Positions 8,361-15,641 of a stretch of DNA of 64,000 bases are shown in pieces (position 1 is the first letter of the stretch; each line of letters begins with the position of its first letter). The translations under genes and the position numbers were made by a program. The notes below the pieces were generated by a model. It saw only the letters and a program-made list of their open reading frames with translations, searched no databases and was not told the DNA's origin. Origin of the DNA: Gammaproteobacteria bacterium (lineage in GTDB: Bacteria; Pseudomonadota; Gammaproteobacteria; Pseudomonadales; Halieaceae); contig JAUHXH010000001.1 in the NCBI GenBank assembly GCA_030427085.1, forward strand, positions 496,001 to 560,000, read 5' to 3'.

Positions 8361-9322
8361 ACAGACTCCCCGAATTACTGGCTGAGGTGGAACGCAATCG
8401 CGATCCAGACAGTCGCGATGCCTGCCGCTGGTTTCACGGGCGCGGGCAATGCTTCACCGGACTGGAACAAATCGCGGTCGATTATTTTGGCGATCTGATA
8501 CTGGTTACCACGTTTCAGGCGGAGCAGGATGAGTGGCTTGCCGCACTGGCCGATGCATTGGGTAGCTTGCCTGGATTGGCGGATGTTCCGGTGGCATTGC
8601 AACGGCGCGACCTGCCAGGAGCGCCGATCACAGCACTGCGCGGCGAGCCGCCCTTGCAACTGGTGGTAGAGGAAGCGGGGATCCGCTATCTCTGCCAGTT
8701 TCAGCAACGCCAGAACATCGGCTTTTTCCTCGACATGGCTGAAGCCCGCCGCTGGTTGGCGCAGCGTAGCGCCGGTAAACGGGTACTAAACCTGTTTGCC
8801 TTCACCTGCGCGTTTTCCGTGGTTGCACGACAGCACGGTGCCTCGCGGGTGGTGAACATTGATATGTCGCGGGGCGCGCTGAAACGGGGGCAGGGTAATC
8901 ACCAACTGAATGGTCTCAGTGGTGGAGCAAGTTTTTTGCCGCACAACATCTTCCGCAGTTTTTCGCGCTTACGGCGGGAAGGGCCTCACGACCTGTTGAT
9001 TGTTGACCCACCGAGCCGTCAGCCGGGCAGTTTTGTCATCGAGGCGGACTATCCGCGATTATTGCGCCAGTTGCCCTCCCTCTGCGCACCGGGTGCGGAC
9101 TTGTTGCTGTGCAACAATTCACCGCACTACGACACGGGCTATATGCAGGACCTGGTCAACGAACAGGCGCCGGGGCTGCGTTTTGTGACGCGGCTGCCGA
9201 ACCCGCCGGCGTTCAAGGATCGTGACCCCGAGGCCAGCCTGAAAGTCATGCACTATGTCTGGGAAGGCGGGGTCGGGGAGGGCGAACCTCCGGCGTCTGG
9301 CGGCGGCGAGGACAACAGGTAA
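8357..9322 (+). CDS. class I SAM methyltransferase, RlmI/RlmL-like
   Basis: The 321-residue protein carries a SAM-binding fold of the rRNA-methyltransferase type: NIGFFLDMAEAR near residue 119, VLNLFAFTCAFSVVA near 142, an acidic NIDMS near 170, and the catalytic-loop-like LLIVDPPSRQPG near 216. An rRNA or related nucleic-acid target is inferred. GTG start overlaps the previous stop. Its last 70 bases are also the last 70 bases of the convergent gene on the other strand, an unusually deep coding overlap. Confidence 0.85.
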   Translation: MNRLPELLAEVERNRDPDSRDACRWFHGRGQCFTGLEQIAVDYFGDLILVTTFQAEQDEWLAALADALGSLPGLADVPVALQRRDLPGAPITALRGEPPLQLVVEEAGIRYLCQFQQRQNIGFFLDMAEARRWLAQRSAGKRVLNLFAFTCAFSVVARQHGASRVVNIDMSRGALKRGQGNHQLNGLSGGASFLPHNIFRSFSRLRREGPHDLLIVDPPSRQPGSFVIEADYPRLLRQLPSLCAPGADLLLCNNSPHYDTGYMQDLVNEQAPGLRFVTRLPNPPAFKDRDPEASLKVMHYVWEGGVGEGEPPASGGGEDNR

Positions 9323-9738
9323 TCGACCACCCGCTGCAGGTCGATAGATGAGTCGTTTTTCAACGCCTGTCGCAACTGCGCGATGTTACTGAGGCTGGTG
9401 CCGGCAATGCTGGGCGGAAATTCCTCGGGATCGACACCATTGAGGTTTAAAGCGGAGCGGGAACTGAGCAGCAGAAAGCCACGGCGGGTCAACACCGCCT
9501 GGTCCAATGCCTCCTGGCGAATGGGCGCGTCGAAACTCAGGTAGCCCTGTTCCGCAAGCCACACGGCAGCCGAGAAACCCGCTTCGAAGCGTGGGCTGTG
9601 CAGGCCAAATTCATCGGGCTCATCCGGGCCGCAGATATCTTCCACATACAACACAATCTTGCGAGGGAAGCTGGCGTAGAGCCACTTGAATGTAGTTGCC
9701 ACGTCGCGGTAGAAATCGTCGATATGAAGGTCGGCCAT
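9253..9738 (-). CDS. hypothetical protein, unknown family
   Basis: The 161-residue soluble protein starts MADLHIDDFYRDV and has a mixed helical pattern, including EAGFSAAVWLAEQGYLSFD near residue 52 and a proline/serine-rich tail (SSPPPDAGG). No membrane segment, signal peptide or known catalytic motif is visible. Codon pattern and length suggest a real gene, divergent from msrB across a 70-base spacer. The 3' 70 bases overlap the methyltransferase gene on the opposite strand, and that overlap encodes the low-complexity tail, so the end may be a run-through extension. Confidence 0.7.
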   Translation of the reverse strand: MADLHIDDFYRDVATTFKWLYASFPRKIVLYVEDICGPDEPDEFGLHSPRFEAGFSAAVWLAEQGYLSFDAPIRQEALDQAVLTRRGFLLLSSRSALNLNGVDPEEFPPSIAGTSLSNIAQLRQALKNDSSIDLQRVVDYLLSSPPPDAGGSPSPTPPSQT

Positions 9739-9808
9739 GGTCGTCTATCAGCGTGATTTTGCTATGCTCTAGTCTATTGGCCGAAACCGGCTGACAAAAG
9801 GGAAAGTC

Positions 9809-10189
9809 ATGGAAAACGACGAATACTGGCGCGACAAACTCACCCCGGAAGAATTCCACGTTACACGGGAAAAAGGTACCGAGAGGGCCTTTACCGGCGA
9901 GTACTGGGATTGCAAAAAAGACGGCACCTATCATTGCCGCTGCTGCGGTGAGCCGCTGTTCCTGTCCAATTCCAAATACGATGCAGGTTGCGGGTGGCCC
10001 AGCTTTTTTCAGCCGGCCGATGCAGCCGTGATACGCGAGGAACGTGACACCTCCCACGGCATGATCCGCACCGAGGTGATGTGCGAAAAGTGCGGTGCGC
10101 ACCTGGGGCATGTGTTTGAGGATGGGCCACAGCCGACGGGGATGCGTTATTGCATCAACAGTTTGTCTATTAAGTTGGAAGAGACATGA
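9809..10189 (+). CDS. msrB: peptide-methionine (R)-S-oxide reductase
   Basis: MsrB reduces the R-sulfoxide of methionine in proteins, using thioredoxin. All key residues are visible in 126 residues: zinc ligands Cys43/Cys46 and Cys92/Cys95, resolving-type Cys61 in AGCGWPSF, and catalytic Cys115 in GMRYCINS. There is no signal peptide, so it is cytoplasmic. An AAAGGGAAAG sequence precedes the ATG. It is convergent with the tRNA genes downstream. Confidence 0.97.
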   Translation: MENDEYWRDKLTPEEFHVTREKGTERAFTGEYWDCKKDGTYHCRCCGEPLFLSNSKYDAGCGWPSFFQPADAAVIREERDTSHGMIRTEVMCEKCGAHLGHVFEDGPQPTGMRYCINSLSIKLEET

Positions 10190-10197
10190 TAGAAATT

Positions 10198-10303
10198 TGG
10201 AGCGGGAAACGGCCGGGGTGGCGTACCACTTCGAACCGGCGAGACTAGGCGTCCCCCCTCAACCTCAGCAAGGTGGCGCTCTACCAACTGAGCTAATTGG
10301 GGT
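10198..10303 (-). pseudogene. decayed tRNA-Gly copy
   Basis: Read on the minus strand, the 5' part keeps the D-arm and anticodon-arm sequence TAGCTCAGTTGGTAGAGCG of the intact tRNA-Gly next door. The 3' part keeps the CGCCGGTTCGAA T-arm piece and the GTTTCCCGCTCCA acceptor end. Between and beside them lie about 30 extra bases, including a GTGG/CCAC hairpin and a GGCGTCCCC piece that resembles the tRNA-Glu 3' end. The 5' acceptor strand (TACCCC) no longer pairs with the 3' strand. An 18-bp perfect direct repeat at 10193-10210 and 10312-10329 ties both copies together. Confidence 0.7.
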
Positions 10304-10316
10304 ATTTGATAAAATT

Positions 10317-10392
10317 TGGAGCGGGAAACCGGGTTCGAACCGGCGACCTCAACCTTGGCAAGGTTGCGCTCTACCAACTGAGCTATTCCCGC
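10317..10392 (-). tRNA. tRNA-Gly (GCC)
   Basis: A 76-base cloverleaf with encoded CCA. The acceptor stem GCGGGAA pairs with TTCCCGC, the D-arm is AGCTCAGTTGGTAGAGC, the anticodon loop TTGCCAA has GCC at 10357-10359, and the T-loop is GGTTCGAACCC. It lies 15 bases downstream of tRNA-Glu and is probably cotranscribed from its promoter. Confidence 0.97.
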
Positions 10393-10407
10393 AGGAGAGA
10401 AATTGAG

Positions 10408-10483
10408 TGGCGTCCCCTAGGGGGTTCGAACCCCTGTTACCGCCGTGAAAGGGCGGTGTCCTAGGCCACTAGACGAAGGGGAC
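10408..10483 (-). tRNA. tRNA-Glu (TTC)
   Basis: A 76-base cloverleaf with encoded CCA. The acceptor stem GTCCCCT pairs with AGGGGAC, the anticodon loop CTTTCAC has TTC at 10447-10449, and the T-arm is GGGGTTCGAACCCC. A near-consensus promoter lies just upstream. Confidence 0.97.
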
Positions 10484-10510
10484 GCAGCAGGACTCAATCA
10501 AGAGGCGCGC

Positions 10511-10539
10511 ATTGTAGGTATTGAATCGGGGGTCGTCAA
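10511..10539 (-). promoter_or_regulatory. sigma70 promoter of tRNA-Glu/tRNA-Gly
   Basis: On the minus strand TTGACG (10534-10539) and TACAAT (10511-10516) are separated by exactly 17 bases and followed by a GC-rich discriminator (GCGCGCC), the pattern of stringently controlled stable-RNA promoters. It sits about 28 bases before the tRNA-Glu gene. Confidence 0.8.
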
Positions 10540-10601
10540 TACCTTCCGGAAAATATTTCCCGCCACTTTTCTTAGCGAATTCAGCCGCTTGCGGGTGGCG
10601 C

Positions 10602-10976
10602 CTACTGTAGCCCCTGCAGTTTGGCCTGTGCGTCGATCAGGTCTAGCGTCTCGCCCCGTTCGGCAGCTTCCCGGCGCATCTCGTCAAGGCGGTGATAGCG
10701 CTCGATTTCCTCGTCGGGCATGAAATGCAGGCACTCGCCACCGAGGAACCAGAGCAGGTCGCGGGGGAATAGGGGGGCGAAGTCGGGATAGTGGGTAAAC
10801 AGGCGCGAAACCAGTGCGGGGCCTTCCTGGTAGATGTCCAGATCGTCGGCGGCCAGACGCATCACTATTTGGCGTAGATTGTCCTCGGCTTCCATTTCGC
10901 GGGTGCGGTGCACCATGTCGTTGGTGAAAGCCTTCAGCAAGCCCTTGCAGTGGGCCAGATACTGTTCGTCATTCAT
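10602..10976 (-). CDS. PA2817 family protein
   Basis: This 124-residue cytoplasmic protein matches the conserved PA2817 family of gammaproteobacteria: MNDEQYLAHCKGLLKAF, then a helical FPRDLLWFLGGECLHFMPDEEI block near residue 70. No function is known. It is divergent from a YadG/YadH-type ABC pair; related ABC genes also lie in the PA2811-PA2817 region of Pseudomonas, which supports the identification. Confidence 0.75.
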   Translation of the reverse strand: MNDEQYLAHCKGLLKAFTNDMVHRTREMEAEDNLRQIVMRLAADDLDIYQEGPALVSRLFTHYPDFAPLFPRDLLWFLGGECLHFMPDEEIERYHRLDEMRREAAERGETLDLIDAQAKLQGLQ

Positions 10977-11006
10977 GGGAATTCGTCGGTCAGTGAAATT
11001 AGCGGG

Positions 11007-11012
11007 TACAAT
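11007..11012 (+). promoter_or_regulatory. candidate -10 box for the ABC exporter operon
   Basis: TACAAT lies 50 bases before the ABC ATPase start, between divergent genes. No good -35 hexamer is seen at the right distance, so support is partial. Confidence 0.3.
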
Positions 11013-11061
11013 ACCGGGTTTGCACCGTGGAACAAGCCCGCGACCTCAATCAGGAGTTCTA

Positions 11062-11979
11062 ATGACCGTCGCCCTCACCATCGAGAATCTCAGCAAGACC
11101 TACGAAAATGGCCACCAGGCCCTGAAAGGTATCAGCCTGCAAGTGGAGCAGGGCGATTTCTTCGCCTTGCTCGGGCCCAATGGGGCAGGCAAGTCCACCA
11201 CCATCGGCATTATCTGTTCGCTGGTTGCTAAAAGCGGTGGGCGGGTGCAGGTGTTCGATAAAGACATCGACGAGGACTTCCCTGGCGCAAAGCGCTACAT
11301 CGGCATCGTGCCCCAGGAATTCAACTTCAATCAGTTTGAGAAGGTGTTCAACATCGTGGTGGCGCAGGCGGGCTACTATGGATTGCCCGCGTCGGTGGCC
11401 AATGAGCGAGCCGAGCGCTACCTGAAAGAACTGGGGCTTTGGGACAAGCGCGATCAGGCTTCGCGGCTGTTATCCGGGGGGATGAAACGCCGCCTGATGA
11501 TTGCCCGCGCGCTGGTTCATCAGCCGCGCCTGTTGATCCTGGATGAACCCACTGCCGGGGTGGATATCGAAATGCGCCGTTCGATGTGGGAATTCCTCAA
11601 GGGCATCAACGCCGAGGGCACCACAATTATCCTCACCACCCATTATCTGGAAGAAGCCGAGGCGCTCTGTAGGAATATCGCCATCATCAACCACGGCGAA
11701 ATCGTGGAAAACAGCTCGATGAAATCGTTGTTGAAACAACTGCATCGGGAATTCTTTATTCTGGATAGTGCGGCGGATCTTCCCGCCACTGTTGAATTGG
11801 AGGGCTTTGAGTGCACGCGCCTGGACGACCATAGTCTGGAAGTAGGGGTTGAACAGGGCCAATCCATCAACGATGTATTCGCCCAACTGGAACAGCAGGG
11901 TATCAAGGTCAGCAGCATGCGGAACCGCGCCAACCGACTGGAAGAGATGTTTGTAAATCTGGTGGAGGGCGCTGCGTGA
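11062..11979 (+). CDS. ABC transporter ATP-binding protein, YadG-like
   Basis: This is the nucleotide-binding subunit of an ABC-2 type exporter (305 residues). Walker A (GPNGAGKST) is near residue 39, the Q-loop follows, the signature LSGGMKRR is near 137, and Walker B LLILDEPTAGVD near 157 is followed by the switch His in LTTHYLEEAE. The upstream open frame is ignored because CAGGAG sits seven bases before the ATG at 11062. It overlaps its permease by four bases; length and pairing match E. coli YadG/YadH, whose substrate is unknown. Confidence 0.92.
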   Translation: MTVALTIENLSKTYENGHQALKGISLQVEQGDFFALLGPNGAGKSTTIGIICSLVAKSGGRVQVFDKDIDEDFPGAKRYIGIVPQEFNFNQFEKVFNIVVAQAGYYGLPASVANERAERYLKELGLWDKRDQASRLLSGGMKRRLMIARALVHQPRLLILDEPTAGVDIEMRRSMWEFLKGINAEGTTIILTTHYLEEAEALCRNIAIINHGEIVENSSMKSLLKQLHREFFILDSAADLPATVELEGFECTRLDDHSLEVGVEQGQSINDVFAQLEQQGIKVSSMRNRANRLEEMFVNLVEGAA

Positions 11980-12749
11980 ACGTGTCTGAACAGTGGGTGG
12001 CCTTTACCACCATCTTCATCAAGGAAGTTCGCCGTTTTACCCGGATCTGGGCGCAGACCCTACTGCCGTCCGCAATTACCATGTCACTGTATTTTGTAAT
12101 CTTTGGTTCCCTGATCGGTTCGCGCATCGGCGACATGGGCGGCTTCAACTACATGCAGTTCGTGGTGCCGGGCCTGATCATGATGGCCATCGTCACTAAC
12201 TCGTATTCCAATGTGGTGTCCTCCTTCTTCGGCGCCAAGTTCAATCACAGTGTGGAAGAGTTGCTGGTTTCGCCCACTCCCAATTACGTGATCCTCCTGG
12301 GCTACGTCAGTGGTGGCGTGGCGCGGGGTTTGTGTGTGGCGATGATCGTTACTACCGTGTCCCTGTTCTTTGCCGATCTCAATATTCACAGCTATTTCAT
12401 TACCATCAGCATCGTGCTGATGACCTCGGTATTGTTTGCTCTGGCGGGTTTTATCAACGCCGTGTACGCCAACAGCTTTGACGATATTTCCATCGTGCCC
12501 ACCTTCGTGCTCACCCCGCTCATCTATCTGGGCGGCGTGTTTTATTCGATGGATCTGTTGCCGGATTTCTGGGCGGCGGTATCCAAACTCAATCCGCTGG
12601 TCTATGTGGTCAATGCCTTCCGCTACGGTGTGCTGGGTGTGTCGGACGTTAGCCTGCCCTTTGCCTTCGGCATGATCGCGCTGTTTACGGCGGGCGCGTT
12701 TGCTTACAGCATGCACTTGCTCAACAGCGGCAAACGCCTGCGTCAGTAG
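11976..12749 (+). CDS. ABC-2 type transporter permease, YadH-like
   Basis: The 257-residue inner-membrane subunit has about six hydrophobic segments and the ABC-2 family block VPTFVLTPLIYLGGVFYSMDLLP near residue 170. The GTG start overlaps the ATPase stop (GTGA). It pairs with the upstream ATPase as an exporter; the exported compound cannot be inferred. queF follows after 10 bases and may be cotranscribed. Confidence 0.9.
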   Translation: MNVSEQWVAFTTIFIKEVRRFTRIWAQTLLPSAITMSLYFVIFGSLIGSRIGDMGGFNYMQFVVPGLIMMAIVTNSYSNVVSSFFGAKFNHSVEELLVSPTPNYVILLGYVSGGVARGLCVAMIVTTVSLFFADLNIHSYFITISIVLMTSVLFALAGFINAVYANSFDDISIVPTFVLTPLIYLGGVFYSMDLLPDFWAAVSKLNPLVYVVNAFRYGVLGVSDVSLPFAFGMIALFTAGAFAYSMHLLNSGKRLRQ

Positions 12750-12759
12750 AGGGTGATAC

Positions 12760-13629
12760 GTGGATACTGATTCCGACGGTTTATTGCTCGGCAAAAACAC
12801 GCCGCTGGTAGAGTCCTACGATCCAGGGCTGTTGTTCCCCGTGCCCCGCAGCCAGGGCAGGGCGGCGCTGGGCATCGATGCGATGGCGCTGCCATTTCGT
12901 GGCGAAGACCTCTGGCACGCCTGGGAATTGTCCTTTGAGGTGGGCCGGGGTAAGCCGGTAGCGCGCGTGGGGCGCTTTCGTGTGCCCGCACACAGTCCAA
13001 ACCTGATTGAATCCAAATCCTTCAAGCTCTACCTCAACTCGCTGAACTTTCAATGCTTTGAAAATGAAGCGCATGCGGCTGCGCAGATCACGGCAGACCT
13101 GTCACAGGTGGCGGGTGCCGAGGTGACGCTGGAACTGCTCCCTGTCGATGACAAGCGCCTTCAAGCTGCTGCTCTCAGCGGCCGTTGTATCGATGAGCTT
13201 GATTGTGAGGGCGACGATGCGGAACCAGAGCCATCAGCCAATGAACAGCCTTCGGCCAATGAAGAACCTTCGGCCAACATGCTAGTGCCAGCGGACAAGG
13301 GGCTGCTGGATCGTCACGCGTATCACAGCCATCTCCTGCGATCCCTGTGCCCGGTCACGGCACAGCCCGATTGGGGGAGTGTGCAAATTGTGATGGGTGG
13401 TGCGGCGGTCGCCCCCGAGTCCCTGCTGCGCTATTTACTCGCTTTCCGTCGGCACCAGGAATTTCATGAGCAGTGCGTGGAGCGCATCTACATGGATCTT
13501 GAGCGTGCGCTTGGCCCCAGCTACCTCGAAGTCCATGCGCTGTATACGCGGCGCGGCGGGCTCGATATCAATCCCTGGCGTTGCAGCGAAGCGGGGTCGG
13601 CACCGGGAATACGCTTACACCGGCAGTGA
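12760..13629 (+). CDS. queF: NADPH-dependent 7-cyano-7-deazaguanine reductase
   Basis: QueF reduces preQ0 to preQ1 in queuosine tRNA modification. This is the long, two-domain form (289 residues). The QueF motif ESKSFK is at residues 84-89. The catalytic Cys197 and Asp204 appear in SLCPVTAQPDWG with the same seven-residue spacing as in E. coli. Residues 157-174 are three copies of a six-residue P-S-A-N-E type repeat in the linker, not expected for the family. GTG start follows GAGGGTG. The 3' end overlaps the convergent ABC exporter gene by 15 bases. Confidence 0.95.
   Translation: MDTDSDGLLLGKNTPLVESYDPGLLFPVPRSQGRAALGIDAMALPFRGEDLWHAWELSFEVGRGKPVARVGRFRVPAHSPNLIESKSFKLYLNSLNFQCFENEAHAAAQITADLSQVAGAEVTLELLPVDDKRLQAAALSGRCIDELDCEGDDAEPEPSANEQPSANEEPSANMLVPADKGLLDRHAYHSHLLRSLCPVTAQPDWGSVQIVMGGAAVAPESLLRYLLAFRRHQEFHEQCVERIYMDLERALGPSYLEVHALYTRRGGLDINPWRCSEAGSAPGIRLHRQ
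13228..13281 (+). repeat. three 18-bp tandem repeats inside queF
   Basis: Units at 13228-13245, 13246-13263 and 13264-13281 each encode a six-residue (E/Q)PSAN(E/M) block. They keep the reading frame and fall in the acidic linker between the two halves of QueF. Confidence 0.85.
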
Positions 13630-15411
13630 GGGTTTGTCCTGCTGCGCTTGCCACAAGCGTGCGTACAGTGTGCCACTCGCAAGCAGTTCACTGTGCGTAC
13701 CCGTTTCCGCCACGCGACCCTGATTCAGCACCACAATCCGGTCGGCGTCCACCACGGTAGACAGCCGGTGGGCAATCACCAGGCTGGAATGCCCCCTGGC
13801 CACCTCCCGCAACGCTCCCAGGATAGCCTGCTCGGCATGACTGTCGAGACTGGAAGTGGCTTCATCGAATACGAGGATGGGCGAGCGTTTGAGCACCGCG
13901 CGGGCAATCGCCACACGCTGTTTTTCACCGCCCGACAGCTTCAATCCGCGCTCTCCGACCAGGGTGTCATGCCCTTCGGGCAGACTGCGGACGAAGTGCG
14001 TGAGATGCGCCAGTTCAATCGCTTCTGCCACTTCGGCATCACTGGCACCAGGGCGACCATAGCGAATATTCTCCAGCAGGCTAGTGTTAAACAGCACGGT
14101 ATCCTGCGGCACGATGGCGATAGCCTGACGCAGCGAATGCTGGGTGCACTGGCTGATGTCCTGGCCGTCGATGGTAATGCGGCCCTGATCGACGTCATAG
14201 AAACGCAGTAACAGCTTGATGAGTGTGGACTTACCGGTGCCGCTGGCGCCGACCACGGCCACCTTTTCACCCGGGCCCACGCTGAAGTCCAGGCCGTTGA
14301 GTATCGGCCGGTCTTCGGTGTAGGCAAATTGAACATCCTCGTAACGAATGCGTCCCTCGGAGACCGTCAATCTTTGCGCATTGGGCGCATCGATGATCGC
14401 CGGTTTTTGTCCCAGCAACTCAAACAACTTCTCCACGTTGGCCAGTGAGCCCTTGATTTCCCGGTAGACGAAGCCGAGGAAGTTCAGTGGCATAAACAAC
14501 TGCATCATAAAGGCCTGCACCGCCACGAAATCACCCACCGTCATCAGGCCACGGCTGACCTGAATTGCCGCGGCGATCATCATTCCGGTCTGGGCTGCGG
14601 CAATGATTAGTGCCTGGCCGCCATTCAGGGCAAACATGGACAGACGATTTTTGCGGCGCGCCTGTTCCCAGAGCGCGAGTTCCTCGTCGTAGCGCCGCGC
14701 TTCAAGCTCTTCATTGGTGAAGTATTTCACCGTCTCGAAATTGAGCAGGCTGTCTACTGCACGGGTGTTGCTGCGCGAGTCAGCCTGGTTCATTTCCCGT
14801 ACAAAGCGCGTGCGCCATTCGGTGGTATAAACCGAGTAGGTCACATACAGCCCCACGGCAAACAGCGGCAGCACGCCAAACAACCACCCGTAATTCCAGA
14901 ACAGCAGGAAGGCGACCATCACCACTTCGAACAGTGTCGGGGCGATGTTGAACACGAAAAAGCGCATCAGGAAACCGATGCCCGTGGTGCCACGTTCGAT
15001 GTCGCGCGCCAGCCCTCCGGTACGCCGCTCCAGATGAAAGGCCAGGTCGAGTTGATGGAGATGTTCGAACACCCGCAAACCGATGCGACGCATGGCGCCC
15101 TCGGTAACGCGACCAAACAGGGTGTCGCGGATCTCGCCGAAGATCACCGTGGCGAAACGTGCCAGTCCGTAGGCGAGTAGCAGGCCGAGGGGGATTGCCC
15201 AAAGTGCACTCCCGGCGAGATTGCCGCCTTCCAAGGTATCGACGATGTGTTTCAGTAGAAATGGGCCGATCAGAGTCGCTGTTTTTGCGAGTAACAAGCA
15301 TGCTAACGCCAGCGCAATGCGAAGCCGATACCGCGCTAGGTAGGGCAGGATGGAACTGATTATTTGCCAGTTCAACCCGGAGGGGGCGTTAAGACTAGAA
15401 GGCCGCTTCAT
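13615..15411 (-). CDS. ABC exporter, Atm1/HMT type (fused membrane and ATPase domains)
   Basis: The 598-residue half-transporter has six membrane segments in the first 310 residues and an ATPase domain after 350. Visible are Walker A GASGTGKST near 390, signature LSGGEKQRVAIA near 493 and Walker B ILVFDEATSSLDSH near 514. The NTRAVDSLLNFETVKYFTNE stretch near 217-236 is typical of the Atm1/ABCB7/HMT1 group, which exports glutathione-linked or persulfide compounds. Export of such compounds is inferred from the family. Start is the ATG at 15411; its ribosome site is weak. Confidence 0.9.
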   Translation of the reverse strand: MKRPSSLNAPSGLNWQIISSILPYLARYRLRIALALACLLLAKTATLIGPFLLKHIVDTLEGGNLAGSALWAIPLGLLLAYGLARFATVIFGEIRDTLFGRVTEGAMRRIGLRVFEHLHQLDLAFHLERRTGGLARDIERGTTGIGFLMRFFVFNIAPTLFEVVMVAFLLFWNYGWLFGVLPLFAVGLYVTYSVYTTEWRTRFVREMNQADSRSNTRAVDSLLNFETVKYFTNEELEARRYDEELALWEQARRKNRLSMFALNGGQALIIAAAQTGMMIAAAIQVSRGLMTVGDFVAVQAFMMQLFMPLNFLGFVYREIKGSLANVEKLFELLGQKPAIIDAPNAQRLTVSEGRIRYEDVQFAYTEDRPILNGLDFSVGPGEKVAVVGASGTGKSTLIKLLLRFYDVDQGRITIDGQDISQCTQHSLRQAIAIVPQDTVLFNTSLLENIRYGRPGASDAEVAEAIELAHLTHFVRSLPEGHDTLVGERGLKLSGGEKQRVAIARAVLKRSPILVFDEATSSLDSHAEQAILGALREVARGHSSLVIAHRLSTVVDADRIVVLNQGRVAETGTHSELLASGTLYARLWQAQQDKPSLPV

Positions 15412-15641
15412 TGCCCTAGTTTGGCGAGAACTTGTTATGCGGGCAATGAAGAATACACCACAAGAGTGGTGGGGGCATGTACATCAAGCAGGTTGCACTA
15501 TGACTGTTCACCACGGGAGCTTCTTTGCTGCTTGTGCGGAGATCTTCCCAGATTAGACCAAGTCTTTCGCAGAAAACCAATCTGTTGGCGGATTCGGTAA
15601 TGTATATCACTGCCCGCTTGTTTATCATCGTAGGATTGGTA
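15412..15641. other. intergenic region before the metalloprotease
   Basis: Between the divergent ABC exporter and the metalloprotease no gene is supported. Short open frames here are either antisense to the exporter start or an upstream extension of the metalloprotease frame. The base composition changes toward AT within this segment, so it may contain the left edge of the inserted DNA. Confidence 0.5.

Noticed and set aside
15425-15450. GTTATGC-like sequence resembling an integron attC core
   Set aside because: Only a short match to the core site, no pairing partner or imperfect palindrome of the right size, and no integrase.
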